Notes: generated by a model from the letters alone, not told the origin. Positions 1 through 7,562 are shown, counted from the first letter of the stretch. The stretch is DNA of 8,605 bases from Campylobacteraceae bacterium (GCA_026985495.1 JALSQJ010000184.1:1-8605); one strand, 5' to 3'. Made by a program: numbers and translations.

Positions 1-1115
1 AACATATCCTTAAATTCGCTAAAGATATATGCTGACTCATGAGGTCCAGGACTCGCCTCTGGGTGGTGCTGTACTGACATAGTTGGAGAGTCATTATACT
101 TTAGCCCCTCAATGGTATTATCAAATAGGTTGATATGAGTAACCGTTGCAACCTCTGTAATTGTATCAGGAACATTATAGTTATGGTTTTGAGCTGTAAT
201 CTCCACTACATTACTAACTTGGTTCATAACAGGGTGATTCCCACCATGGTGACCAAACTTTAGCTTATAGGTATCATATCCATGAGCAATAGAGAGAAGT
301 TGATGCCCAAGACAGATTCCAAAGAGTGGAATCTTAGCCTTAATTAGCTTTTTAATCTTCTCTTGTTCCTCTTTTAAGATAAGTGGGTCACCTGGTCCAT
401 TGGAGAGAAAAACACCATCTATCTCTTTTGCTGTAAACTTCTCTATAATTACCGATGCCTCCATACTATTTGGAACAACTTCAACCTCCATACCTGCATG
501 AGTTAACTCATTTAGAATATTTCGTTTAATTCCAAAATCTAACGCTATAATCTTTTTAGACGTATTAGGTTTTTCATACTCAAAACTCTCTGAATTATAC
601 CTAGCCTCTCTATGAATATAAGACTCTTTAGTGCTTACCTTTTCAATGTAGTTTATCTCTTCAATTCTAGGTGCAGACTCTAGCAGTTTTTTAAGCTCAT
701 CTCTCTCATGAATTTCAGTCGAAGCTATCATCTCCATAGAGCCTTCAGCTCTAAGCATTTTTGTAATGTATCGTGTATCAATATTAGCAATACCCAAAAC
801 ACCATGCTTTTTTAGAAGTTCTGCCAATGTCTCTTCAGATCTAAAATTTGAAGGTCTTGCCTGATAAGAGCGAACAATAATACCTTTACAAAATGCCCCT
901 TTACTCTCCATATCTTGAGCATTACACCCTACATTACCTATCTCTGGAGTTGTAAAGGTTACAAATTGACCTGCATAAGAGGGGTCGGTTACTATCTCTT
1001 GATACCCTGTCATAGAGGTATTAAAAACCACCTCACCTACAGAAGTCCCCTCTGCTCCAAAACTCTCTGCTTCTAAAAAGATACCATTTTCAAAATATAG
1101 TGAGACTTTTTGCAT
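1..1115 (-). CDS. carA: Carbamoyl-phosphate synthase small (glutaminase) subunit, partial at C-terminus
   Basis: CarA hydrolyses glutamine and passes ammonia to the large subunit CarB, which makes carbamoyl phosphate for arginine and pyrimidine synthesis in the cytoplasm. The reading frame starts at ATG 1115-1113 and stays open to the window edge, giving 371 complete codons; the E. coli protein is about 382 residues, so only a few residues should be missing. The N-terminal half is the CarA-specific domain (for example NTSMTGYQEIVTDPSY). The C-terminal half is a class I glutamine amidotransferase with FLSNGPGDP, the nucleophile Cys268 in GICLGHQ, and His351 and Glu353 in HHPEASPGPH, so the catalytic triad is intact. 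Its ATG shares one base with the TAA of the upstream gene (TAATG), which suggests translational coupling at the end of an operon. No carB is visible in the window, and it must lie elsewhere. Identification is very secure. Confidence 0.97.
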   Translation of the reverse strand, partial: MQKVSLYFENGIFLEAESFGAEGTSVGEVVFNTSMTGYQEIVTDPSYAGQFVTFTTPEIGNVGCNAQDMESKGAFCKGIIVRSYQARPSNFRSEETLAELLKKHGVLGIANIDTRYITKMLRAEGSMEMIASTEIHERDELKKLLESAPRIEEINYIEKVSTKESYIHREARYNSESFEYEKPNTSKKIIALDFGIKRNILNELTHAGMEVEVVPNSMEASVIIEKFTAKEIDGVFLSNGPGDPLILKEEQEKIKKLIKAKIPLFGICLGHQLLSIAHGYDTYKLKFGHHGGNHPVMNQVSNVVEITAQNHNYNVPDTITEVATVTHINLFDNTIEGLKYNDSPTMSVQHHPEASPGPHESAYIFSEFKDM

Positions 1116-1666
1116 TACAGCATTCCTCTCTTCTTTAACTCTTCTTCATATAGACGCTCATAGAGTAGCTCATACTCAACTGACCCTGGAATATATTTTT
1201 TCTCCATCTTCTGAATTTTGTTATAAACAGTATCGTCCATCTTATCATAAGCATCAGCAAAAGACTTAAATGCCTTAAAGATAACATTTCTTACTTGGTT
1301 ATCGTTTACCTCGTACTCTAAGAGATAATTTTCATAGAGTTCATCTAAAATTTGGTGAGAGACCTCATTGTATCGGTCATCATAGTTCATAATAATTCCA
1401 TACTCTGGAGCTAAACGCTTTTTAATCATAAAGAAGAGTTCACGCTCTTTAACCTGTTGAATCTCTATCTCATCATAATTATTATCAATCATCTCTTCAA
1501 CTTTAGCATCAAGCTTCTTCTCTTTCTCTAAATTGGCATCTATAACAGCTTTACACACTTCAACAACAGCATCTTTACCTTTAGGCATAGTTGTGAAAGG
1601 GGCATTAGCCAAGTCTATACCTATCTTTGCTGCTACATAACCTGTCTGTTTTGCTTTTAGTCTCAT
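1115..1666 (-). CDS. DUF507 family protein of unknown function
   Basis: This 183-residue, highly charged, probably all-helical protein has no signal peptide or membrane segment, so it is likely cytosolic. The start MRL, an early helix, and the central KxxLDAKVEEMI and ERELFFMIKKRLAPEYGI segments resemble the DUF507 family as I remember it, whose function is not known. Typical single-domain DUF507 proteins are nearer 90 residues. The extra length here may be a second, diverged half, since MIKKRLAPEYGI near residue 85 is loosely echoed by KMEKKYIPGSVEY near residue 155. It is the fourth gene of a five-gene operon, 9 bases after purA. Its ribosome site AAGGAG overlaps the purA TAA stop, and its own stop overlaps the carA start. 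The setting between purA and carA suggests a housekeeping role, but no reaction can be inferred. The gene itself is certain and the family call is fairly sure. Confidence 0.85.
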   Translation of the reverse strand: MRLKAKQTGYVAAKIGIDLANAPFTTMPKGKDAVVEVCKAVIDANLEKEKKLDAKVEEMIDNNYDEIEIQQVKERELFFMIKKRLAPEYGIIMNYDDRYNEVSHQILDELYENYLLEYEVNDNQVRNVIFKAFKSFADAYDKMDDTVYNKIQKMEKKYIPGSVEYELLYERLYEEELKKRGML

Positions 1667-1675
1667 TTTTACTCC

Positions 1676-2929
<1,254 letters not shown>

Positions 2930-3787
2930 CTACTTTACGCCTTTAATTTTTTTCATTTTTTGGTTAATACACGCATCGGTATAGAGTGCAAAACCTGATG
3001 CATTAACATCTTCTATTTGATATAGTCCACCACGAACCAATAACTCATTCTCATGAAACATTCTAAATGTTAATGAACCATAATATCTCATCTTTGCATA
3101 GTATAATGGAGCAATAACAATTGAGTTATATGATATTTTTGATACTGCCTCTCTCATTAATAGAAGTTCAGATTGAATATCTTCTGGAATTTCAGAAATA
3201 TCCTCTAAATCTTCAATCCTATGAATCTTAACTAATTTAGCTATCCAAGGTAGGTCAAGATTTAAAATACCCTCTACATTGGTGTCGTGTAAGAGTTTTA
3301 AATCTACACCATATTTTTCACTTAAAAGAAGAGGTATTTTCATATTAGATATTTGTAACATCGCCTCTAACTCTAACTTCTCTACCAAGTTTGTTGCTGT
3401 ATTTACAACTTCATCAAATGTTCCATCTAAAATCTCTGAACCTATCTGATACTGCTCTTCAGTAGGAAATGAGACAGCAGGTTGAATGTAAAACCACTTT
3501 TTAGACTCAGTAGTTCTCCCAATTCTTTTAGTCACAATTCTCACAACATCAGCTGTTGAGTCTGCTCTTAAAGTTACCATATCGTTGTGTTCATCGTGTA
3601 GATGCAATAGTTGTGTCTCATCTTCAAAAGATGCGTGTTGATGATATGAGAATAGTGGTGTAACTATCTCCTCAAATCCACCCTCCTCTAACACTTTAGC
3701 TGAAGTTGCCTCTAATTGACGTTTAATCTTGGCACACTCTCCAAAGTATAGTTTACTTTTACTTGGTATCTCATGTTCAAATATCAT
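2930..3787 (-). CDS. hisZ: ATP phosphoribosyltransferase regulatory subunit (HisZ-like, class II aaRS fold)
   Basis: The 285-residue protein resembles the catalytic core of histidyl-tRNA synthetase without its C-terminal anticodon-binding domain. Three segments show this: LRADSTADVVR (73-83), like aaRS motif 2; QPAVSFPTEEQYQIGSEIL (102-120), like the HisRS QP-x-R-x-P-x-E-x-YQ-x-G-x-E region; and GGLYQIED...ASGFALYTD (253-271), near motif 3. This truncated architecture is that of HisZ, which binds short-form HisG and provides histidine feedback control of the first histidine step. It cannot be a full tRNA synthetase. At 285 residues it is on the short side for HisZ. It lies second in the operon: its ATG follows the aminotransferase TAG without a gap (TAGATG) and its own TAG abuts the purA ATG. 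hisG is not in the window. The fold is secure; the exact partner is inferred from family knowledge. Confidence 0.85.
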   Translation of the reverse strand: MIFEHEIPSKSKLYFGECAKIKRQLEATSAKVLEEGGFEEIVTPLFSYHQHASFEDETQLLHLHDEHNDMVTLRADSTADVVRIVTKRIGRTTESKKWFYIQPAVSFPTEEQYQIGSEILDGTFDEVVNTATNLVEKLELEAMLQISNMKIPLLLSEKYGVDLKLLHDTNVEGILNLDLPWIAKLVKIHRIEDLEDISEIPEDIQSELLLMREAVSKISYNSIVIAPLYYAKMRYYGSLTFRMFHENELLVRGGLYQIEDVNASGFALYTDACINQKMKKIKGVK

Positions 3788-4894
3788 CTAAATCTCTTTA
3801 AAATATATATCATTAAATGTTCTACTAGCCAAGCCATCAAAAGGACGACGACCCAACTCACTAAGTGCCATCTCAATAGCATTCACTACCCATACAGATT
3901 CATTAACAGGAATAAGCCCCATCTGATTAATACGGAAGATTTTACCTTTTAAATGGTCTTGACCACCTGCAATATTAACCTCATATTTGGTTTTAAGAAG
4001 TTTCCTAATCGCCTCTGCATCATCATCTATAACTGTACTCATAGACCTTGCAGGAGTTTTAGGATAAATAGTAAGCCCAAGAGCTTCAAGTGCAGATTGT
4101 GTTGCTTTTGCTCTAGCTTCTGTTCTTCTATAAAGAGCATCAATCCCCTCTTTATCTATCTCATCAAATATTGCATTAAGCCCAATAATAAGTGTTGTTG
4201 GTGCTGTATATGCTGTAGTATTCTGTTGCTGTTTTTTAATCTCTGATGCTAGGTTAAAGTAGTAGTCAACACCACTTCCAATTCTCTCAACTGCATCTGA
4301 ACTTAACCCTATCATCGCTAACCCTGGAGGTAACATAAACGCTTTTTGGCTACCTGCTACTAGTGCATCTATATTGGTTGTATCTATTTTTTCAACACCA
4401 ACTGCTGTAATTCCGTCTGCAACTATCATAATGTTAGGGTTAACAGACTTTACATAAGTAGCAATCTCTTCAACAGGGTGTCTAAGCCCACCTGCAGACT
4501 CACTTACTTGAATAAAAAGTGTATCAATATCAGAATTTTGCTCCAATGCTTTTTTGACATCTTCTAAAGAAGCTGGAGTGTTCCAATCATACTTCAACTC
4601 TACCAACTCTTTTCCCATAGCTGTTACAATCTTTCCAAAACGCTCACCAAACTTACCTGCATTAACAGTTAAAGCTTTATGTTTACAAAGATTTAGAACA
4701 GACGCTTGCATAGCACCTGTTCCAGAACTTGCCAACATAACACACTCGTCCATACCAAAAAGCTTCATTAGACGCTCTCTTGCCTCTTTAAAAATAGCTT
4801 CAAACTCAGGAGTTCGATGATGTAGTGTTTGTGTTGCCATAGCTTGTCTAACAGACTCAGGTACAGGAGTTGGTCCAGGGGTAAAAAGTAACAT
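3788..4894 (-). CDS. Class V (SPT/AGT-type) PLP-dependent aminotransferase
   Basis: This 368-residue cytosolic enzyme belongs to the serine-pyruvate/alanine-glyoxylate aminotransferase family. It opens with LLFTPGPTPVPESV, typical of the family. It has the cofactor-contact segment SSGTGAMQAS (56-65), Asp160 in VADGITAVG for the pyridine nitrogen, the Schiff-base Lys184 in GSQKAFMLPPGLA, and Arg321 in KIFRINQMG as the likely substrate carboxylate binder. The substrate pair cannot be read from the sequence: serine, alanine or aspartate with glyoxylate or pyruvate are all possible, and some relatives act in serine synthesis in place of SerC. ATG 4894 is supported by GAGGA at 4900-4904 with a 5-base spacer. 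It is the first gene of the operon leading to hisZ, purA and carA, so its expression is probably tied to amino-acid and nucleotide demand. Family certain, substrate open. Confidence 0.93.
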   Translation of the reverse strand: MLLFTPGPTPVPESVRQAMATQTLHHRTPEFEAIFKEARERLMKLFGMDECVMLASSGTGAMQASVLNLCKHKALTVNAGKFGERFGKIVTAMGKELVELKYDWNTPASLEDVKKALEQNSDIDTLFIQVSESAGGLRHPVEEIATYVKSVNPNIMIVADGITAVGVEKIDTTNIDALVAGSQKAFMLPPGLAMIGLSSDAVERIGSGVDYYFNLASEIKKQQQNTTAYTAPTTLIIGLNAIFDEIDKEGIDALYRRTEARAKATQSALEALGLTIYPKTPARSMSTVIDDDAEAIRKLLKTKYEVNIAGGQDHLKGKIFRINQMGLIPVNESVWVVNAIEMALSELGRRPFDGLASRTFNDIYFKEI

Positions 4895-4942
4895 TTAAAT
4901 CCTCGATAATTATATTGATTTTCTCATGACAAAATTCTTGGA

Positions 4943-4950
4943 ATTGTATC
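4943..4950 (-). promoter_or_regulatory. Candidate sigma-70 -10 box for the aminotransferase-hisZ-purA-carA operon
   Basis: The minus strand reads GATACAAT here, which fits the Campylobacter-type -10 pattern gnTAnaAT, and it is preceded by a T-containing AATTTA stretch without a clear -35 box, as is usual in that phylum. Transcription would begin near 4936 and give a leader of about 40 bases that includes the GAGGA ribosome site. It lies in the 88-base gap after the DUF4760-like gene, in which I see no good terminator, so read-through from upstream is possible as well. Confidence 0.4.
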
Positions 4951-4982
4951 TAAATTGTGTTTAGGGGTGGGTGAAGTATAGG

Positions 4983-5513
4983 TTATAAAGGTCTATCTTC
5001 TATATCTTTATATTTTTTCATACGCTCTATCTTCTCAACAACACGCTCATACTCTAGGTAGAAAACTTCTGAATCTTTACGAACCCAGTCAATATAGGGT
5101 TTAAACTGTTTATAGGTACGAATAAAAAATGTGCCTGATAAATCATTAATAAGCGATAGATTAAAGACATCATATTTAATACCAACTGAAAATTTATTGA
5201 GATAGCCCAACACTCTTGCAACATCATCTCTTAGAGGTTTATTGTTTATAATTTTTTCCAAATGTTCCTCTGTGACATCATCAAACATATCATTTAACTC
5301 TAGCTCTTCTCTAACTCTTCGAATTGCGTTACGCAAATCTCCTCTAACTGCATTATATGCATTTAAAGTCATCTCATTTTGTCGTCTTTGGTGTTCTCTT
5401 TCACTCTCGTGTAGTGAAAGTGTAAGCTGTCTAACAATTAAAACAATACCAATAATAGCAAGTGGTATCGCTACTATATCTGCATAATTACCCCATACAT
5501 CTAAAGAAATCAA
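4983..5513 (-). CDS. Single-pass membrane protein, DUF4760-like, unknown function
   Basis: The 176-residue protein has one hydrophobic segment at about residues 10-28 (ADIVAIPLAIIGIVLIVRQL) followed by a long charged, helical region, so it is probably anchored in the inner membrane with the larger part in the cytoplasm. The downstream layout, with a helix carrying VRGDLRNAIRRV, then RVLGYLNKFSVGIKYDVFNLSLINDLSGTF, then TYKQFKPYIDWVR, resembles DUF4760 proteins as I remember them; their role is unknown. The start is TTG at 5513-5511, chosen because GGAG lies 6 bases upstream and no ATG fits. The gene is separated from its neighbours by about 90 bases on each side and has its own candidate promoter, so it may be a single-gene unit. 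The gene is secure; the family call is moderate. Confidence 0.75.
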   Translation of the reverse strand: MISLDVWGNYADIVAIPLAIIGIVLIVRQLTLSLHESEREHQRRQNEMTLNAYNAVRGDLRNAIRRVREELELNDMFDDVTEEHLEKIINNKPLRDDVARVLGYLNKFSVGIKYDVFNLSLINDLSGTFFIRTYKQFKPYIDWVRKDSEVFYLEYERVVEKIERMKKYKDIEDRPL

Positions 5514-5523
5514 TTATCACTCC
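5511..5523 (-). promoter_or_regulatory. Ribosome site that decides the TTG start of the DUF4760-like gene
   Basis: The minus strand reads GGAG (5523-5520), then TGATAA, then TTG (5513-5511). The spacing of 6 bases is ideal. The only nearby upstream ATG, which shares bases with the GGAG, runs into TGA after two codons, so the TTG is the credible start. Initiation at TTG is usually weaker than at ATG, so the protein may be made at a low level. Confidence 0.7.
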
Positions 5524-5529
5524 ATACTT

Positions 5530-5549
5530 TTTTGATAATCATATCAAAA
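5530..5549 (-). promoter_or_regulatory. Perfect 8-bp inverted repeat over a candidate -10 box
   Basis: Plus-strand arms TTTTGATA (5530-5537) and TATCAAAA (5542-5549) are exact reverse complements with a 4-base spacer. On the minus strand the same bases contain GATATGAT (5545-5538), a near fit to the gnTAnaAT -10 pattern, which would start transcription near 5531 and give a leader of under 20 bases before the TTG start. A repressor bound to the dyad would cover the promoter. The core TGATAATCATATCA is loosely reminiscent of a Fur box, but it is one base short of the usual symmetry. The dyad is seen directly; its use as an operator is inference. Confidence 0.4.
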
Positions 5550-5564
5550 CAATAAGAATACTTA

Positions 5565-5587
5565 AGTTAAAATAAAGTTTTTTAACT
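5565..5587 (-). terminator. Weak AT-rich hairpin downstream of the coiled-coil gene
   Basis: Arms AGTTAAAA (5565-5572) and TTTTAACT (5580-5587) pair perfectly around a 7-base loop, about 20 bases past the stop of the coiled-coil protein gene. The stem has only one or two G/C pairs and no strong U run follows on the minus strand, so it is at best a poor intrinsic terminator and may be chance in AT-rich DNA. Confidence 0.2.
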
Positions 5588-5605
5588 AAAATTTTTTTTA
5601 AATAG

Positions 5606-6229
5606 TTATTTTTTAGTAGGGGATAACAACAAAAGATGTGCCTCTTCGTTTAATTCTTTATAACGTGGAATCTGTTTAAATAGGTTATTATAAATTTTTT
5701 CAATATCAGAAGAGTTATTGTATCGAATTACTATACTATTCCAATACTCCTGTAGTTGAGCTATTTTTGCCTCTAATTCATTAATATAGAACTTACTTTT
5801 GTTTTTAATTTTATCATTTTCAAAAAACATACTCTTTTCAGAAAAGCTCTCTTTTAAGCGTCCTAAATCTTTTATACTATAAGAGAGACGCTCTTTTTGA
5901 CGATTTAAAACATAGAGTTTTGACTTTATATTGAGATGTTGAGTCTTTAATTCAGACCCTAAATAGATGAGCTGTTCTCTTCTTTTATTTTTACGCAATT
6001 CAACACCAAAAGTAGCATAAAGAAAACGACTTATCAGACCCTCTTCCTCTTTTAAATCTTTTAAAATAGATTTAATTGACTCTATTAATATCTCATCTAC
6101 CTCAAGACGATGACGACTTAGTTCAATCTTGGCATTTTGAATATTTTTTGCAATCAACTTATCAATAATTTCATCAAAAACATATACAGGACTATTAAGA
6201 ATCTTATCAACATAATTATCAATAGCCAT
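5606..6229 (-). CDS. Predicted coiled-coil cytosolic protein of unknown function
   Basis: I do not recognise this 207-residue protein. It has no signal peptide or membrane helix. It is rich in Lys, Glu, Ile, Leu and Asn, and nearly all of it looks helical. Residues about 80-150 (YLGSELKTQHLNIKSKL, KERLSYSIKDLGRLKESF) and 145-165 (INELEAKIAQLQEYWNSI) have the charged heptad-like pattern of coiled coils. A short glycine/aromatic break near residues 64-76 (GLISRFLYATFGVEL) separates the N-terminal helices from the coiled part. The ATG at 6229 is supported by AAGGA (6239-6235) at a 5-base spacing. Base use is very AT-rich, like its immediate surroundings. It stands alone between a 92-base and a 171-base gap, so no operon partner hints at its role. 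A scaffold or structural part is conceivable, but that is only a guess from the coiled-coil pattern. Confidence 0.8.
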   Translation of the reverse strand: MAIDNYVDKILNSPVYVFDEIIDKLIAKNIQNAKIELSRHRLEVDEILIESIKSILKDLKEEEGLISRFLYATFGVELRKNKRREQLIYLGSELKTQHLNIKSKLYVLNRQKERLSYSIKDLGRLKESFSEKSMFFENDKIKNKSKFYINELEAKIAQLQEYWNSIVIRYNNSSDIEKIYNNLFKQIPRYKELNEEAHLLLLSPTKK

Positions 6230-6256
6230 TCCAATCCTTCTCTTATTTTATTGTTT

Positions 6257-6264
6257 ATAATAAC
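6257..6264 (-). promoter_or_regulatory. Possible -10 box for the coiled-coil protein gene
   Basis: The minus strand reads GTTATTAT, one mismatch from the gnTAnaAT pattern, preceded by an A/T-only stretch. Transcription would start near 6250, giving a leader of about 20 bases that includes the AAGGA ribosome site. In DNA this AT-rich such a match can occur by chance. Confidence 0.25.
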
Positions 6265-6313
6265 TAAAATATGTTTAATTTTGTTTTAATTTTTTTAAAA
6301 GAGAGAAGAATAT

Positions 6314-6347
6314 AGAGAAGAATTAGTCTATTACTAACTTATTCTCT
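6314..6347. repeat. Imperfect inverted repeat between the lipoprotein and coiled-coil genes
   Basis: AGAGAA (6314-6319) pairs with TTCTCT (6342-6347), and TTAGT (6323-6327) pairs with ACTAA (6333-6337), with an internal loop of 3 and 4 bases and a CTATT apical loop. It lies about 55 bases past the stop of the SlyB-like gene and is followed on the minus strand by a mixed T/C run. It could act as a weak terminator or mRNA end for that gene. The rest of the 171-base gap (6230-6400) holds the next gene's start signals and nothing else I recognise. Confidence 0.35.
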
Positions 6348-6400
6348 TCATAACCTGAATTCGATGGAATACTATAGCCCCTGAACTCAGATTAATAAAT

Positions 6401-6865
6401 TTAACGTGCTGAAATATTTGAAATATGTCCACCTGAACTAAAAACATTTACAGCTTGTCCAGCTCGAAGTGCTGGTGTTGTCTCATTAATTCTAAGAACT
6501 GTTGCTACAGTTTTACCATTATTTAAACGTACAATAACCTCTTGCCCATAATTGGTATCAATCTTATCTCCTACTGTTCCACCCAATGCTCCACCAATGG
6601 CTGCACCCAATACCGAAGCTACCACTTGACCTGTACCTCCACCAACTTGAGCTCCTGCTGCTCCACCTGCTACGGTTCCTACAATTCCACCCATGGTATT
6701 ACCTACACCATTTCCATCAATTACCACCTGTTTTACAGATTGTACTACACCTGGTTCAACACTCATATTTTGTCCAACTGTTGACTGTGCATAACCCTTT
6801 GGAGCACACCCAGAACTTAAAATTACGGTTAAGACTAACGCTGAACTTATTACTATTTTTTTCAT
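6401..6865 (-). CDS. SlyB-like glycine-zipper outer-membrane lipoprotein
   Basis: The 154-residue length nearly matches E. coli SlyB (155). The signal peptide MKKIVISSALVLTVILSSGC has a basic start, a hydrophobic core and a lipobox with Cys20 as the predicted lipidation site. Residues about 40-52 (VVQSVKQVVIDG) correspond to the segment before the SlyB zipper. Residues 54-100 form a two-helix glycine zipper (GGIVGTVAGGAAGAQVGGGTG and SVLGAAIGGALGGTVGD). The tail 108-154 has the family pattern V-V-R-x-NNGKT-V and LRAGQAVNVFSSGG. SlyB-family proteins sit in the outer membrane and are linked to envelope integrity; in enterics slyB is under PhoPQ control, but nothing here indicates that regulator. 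The ATG at 6865 has AAGGA 6 bases upstream. It appears to be a separate transcription unit with its own promoter. Family assignment is strong; the precise role in this phylum is unproven. Confidence 0.9.
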   Translation of the reverse strand: MKKIVISSALVLTVILSSGCAPKGYAQSTVGQNMSVEPGVVQSVKQVVIDGNGVGNTMGGIVGTVAGGAAGAQVGGGTGQVVASVLGAAIGGALGGTVGDKIDTNYGQEVIVRLNNGKTVATVLRINETTPALRAGQAVNVFSSGGHISNISAR

Positions 6866-6877
6866 ATTTTTTCCTTC

Positions 6878-6898
6878 TAATAGAAAATAGTTCTATTA
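6878..6898 (-). promoter_or_regulatory. Perfect 8-bp inverted repeat at the promoter and leader of the SlyB-like gene
   Basis: Plus-strand arms TAATAGAA (6878-6885) and TTCTATTA (6891-6898) match exactly around AATAG. On the minus strand a perfect TATAAT (6900-6895) overlaps the outer arm, and the AAGGA ribosome site (6876-6872) follows directly after the inner arm. Transcription from TATAAT would start near 6888, the centre of the dyad, so an operator covering -10 and +1 fits better than an mRNA hairpin. The dyad is seen directly; regulation is inferred. Confidence 0.45.
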
Positions 6899-6900
6899 TA
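6895..6900 (-). promoter_or_regulatory. -10 box (TATAAT) of the SlyB-like gene
   Basis: The minus strand carries a perfect TATAAT 30 bases upstream of the ATG, predicting a start near 6888 and a leader of about 23 bases containing the ribosome site. There is no recognisable -35 box 16-18 bases upstream, as is common in Campylobacterota promoters. Confidence 0.45.
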
Positions 6901-6941
6901 TTTTGCTTATCATATCTATATTTTGTGTAAAGGTTGTGAAA

Positions 6942-7550
6942 TTATTTAACTCTCCAACTCTTTTTAACCTTTCGAATCAATGCCTCTGTTACTTTTTTTC
7001 TAAGAGTTTTAGCCTCTTCCCCAAAAACAAAGGTTGCATTATAACTCTTTTCAATTGTCGTTATGTACTCACTAAATTTCTCTTTTTGAGATGATGTAGT
7101 AGGTTTATCAAACAGATACTTCATACCACTATCAGTATCATACCCTTTAGCTACTATCTCCTGATAGATTTGAGCTGATATCTTTTTTAATTTTCCATTT
7201 TTTTCTACTTTATACTCTTGAATCATTACCCCATACGGAGCCAAATAAGCATTACCTCTTCTACTCCATGAAGTATATAATATAAGCCGATTTCCATCAA
7301 TCTCATAAGCTCCATCTTCTAAACTTTTACTTGTACAATTTCCTGTTACATCTGCCAGTGTCAAGCGTAAAAGAGGTTTACTATTTTCATCTGATTTACT
7401 ACTGTAGAATCGAATATAGGTTCCTTTTGAGTCATAAATATTATAACTCTCTTGCACTATTTTAAACTTATGTTCTCCTATCTGCACATACTTTGTTACC
7501 CCAAAGAGCAACTCTACCGACAAAAGAGTAACCATTAAAATTTTTTTCAT
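6942..7550 (-). CDS. Exported protein of unknown function
   Basis: The likely product has 202 residues and begins with MKKILMVTLLSVELLFG, a standard Sec signal peptide; there is no lipobox cysteine, so it is probably released into the periplasm after cleavage near residue 17-20. The frame stays open upstream and a GTG at 7571 is possible, but ATG 7550 has GAGGAG 6 bases before it and puts the signal peptide at the very N-terminus, so I use ATG. The mature part has a probable beta-rich first half (YIRFYSSK, LLRLTLADV, YEIDGNRLILYTSW) with one cysteine, and a charged helical C-terminus ending in KKVTEALIRKVKKSWR. I recognise no family. It begins 53 bases after the ATPase gene and ends 76 bases before the SlyB-like gene. 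It could be read from the ATPase transcript or from its own weak promoter. Envelope location is the only supported role. Confidence 0.8.
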   Translation of the reverse strand: MKKILMVTLLSVELLFGVTKYVQIGEHKFKIVQESYNIYDSKGTYIRFYSSKSDENSKPLLRLTLADVTGNCTSKSLEDGAYEIDGNRLILYTSWSRRGNAYLAPYGVMIQEYKVEKNGKLKKISAQIYQEIVAKGYDTDSGMKYLFDKPTTSSQKEKFSEYITTIEKSYNATFVFGEEAKTLRKKVTEALIRKVKKSWRVK

Positions 7551-7556
7551 CAACAA

Positions 7557-7562
7557 CTCCTC
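7557..7562 (-). promoter_or_regulatory. Ribosome site that decides the ATG start of the exported protein
   Basis: GAGGAG on the minus strand lies 6 bases before ATG 7550. It lies inside the frame if translation were begun at GTG 7571, which has no comparable site, so the shorter form with an N-terminal signal peptide is preferred. Confidence 0.75.

Noticed and set aside
3953..4820. Plus-strand open frames opposite the aminotransferase gene (3953-4246 and 4554-4820)
   Set aside because: They are antisense to a full-length enzyme gene with all catalytic residues, and their products (for example Cys/Ser-rich) have no protein-like features.
4909..4914. Perfect TATAAT on the minus strand just upstream of the aminotransferase gene
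   Set aside because: Transcription from it would begin at about 4902, inside the ribosome site, leaving almost no leader. GATACAAT at 4950-4943 is better placed.
5242..5487. Plus-strand open frame opposite the DUF4760-like gene
   Set aside because: It is a Ser-rich product antisense to a gene with a good ribosome site and a membrane helix.
5530..5549. The dyad as an intrinsic terminator of the coiled-coil gene, or as a true Fur box
   Set aside because: No U run follows on the minus strand, the stem is AT-rich, and the Fur-like symmetry is one base short.
6542..6930. Plus-strand open frames opposite the SlyB-like gene (6542-6784 and 6586-6930)
   Set aside because: They are antisense to a clear lipoprotein gene, are low-complexity products (Leu/His-rich or Ser/Thr/Tyr/Cys-rich) of its glycine-zipper codons, and lack ribosome sites I can see.
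6903..7094. Plus-strand open frame across the end of the exported protein gene
   Set aside because: It is short, mostly antisense to the supported gene, and has no ribosome site or recognisable product.
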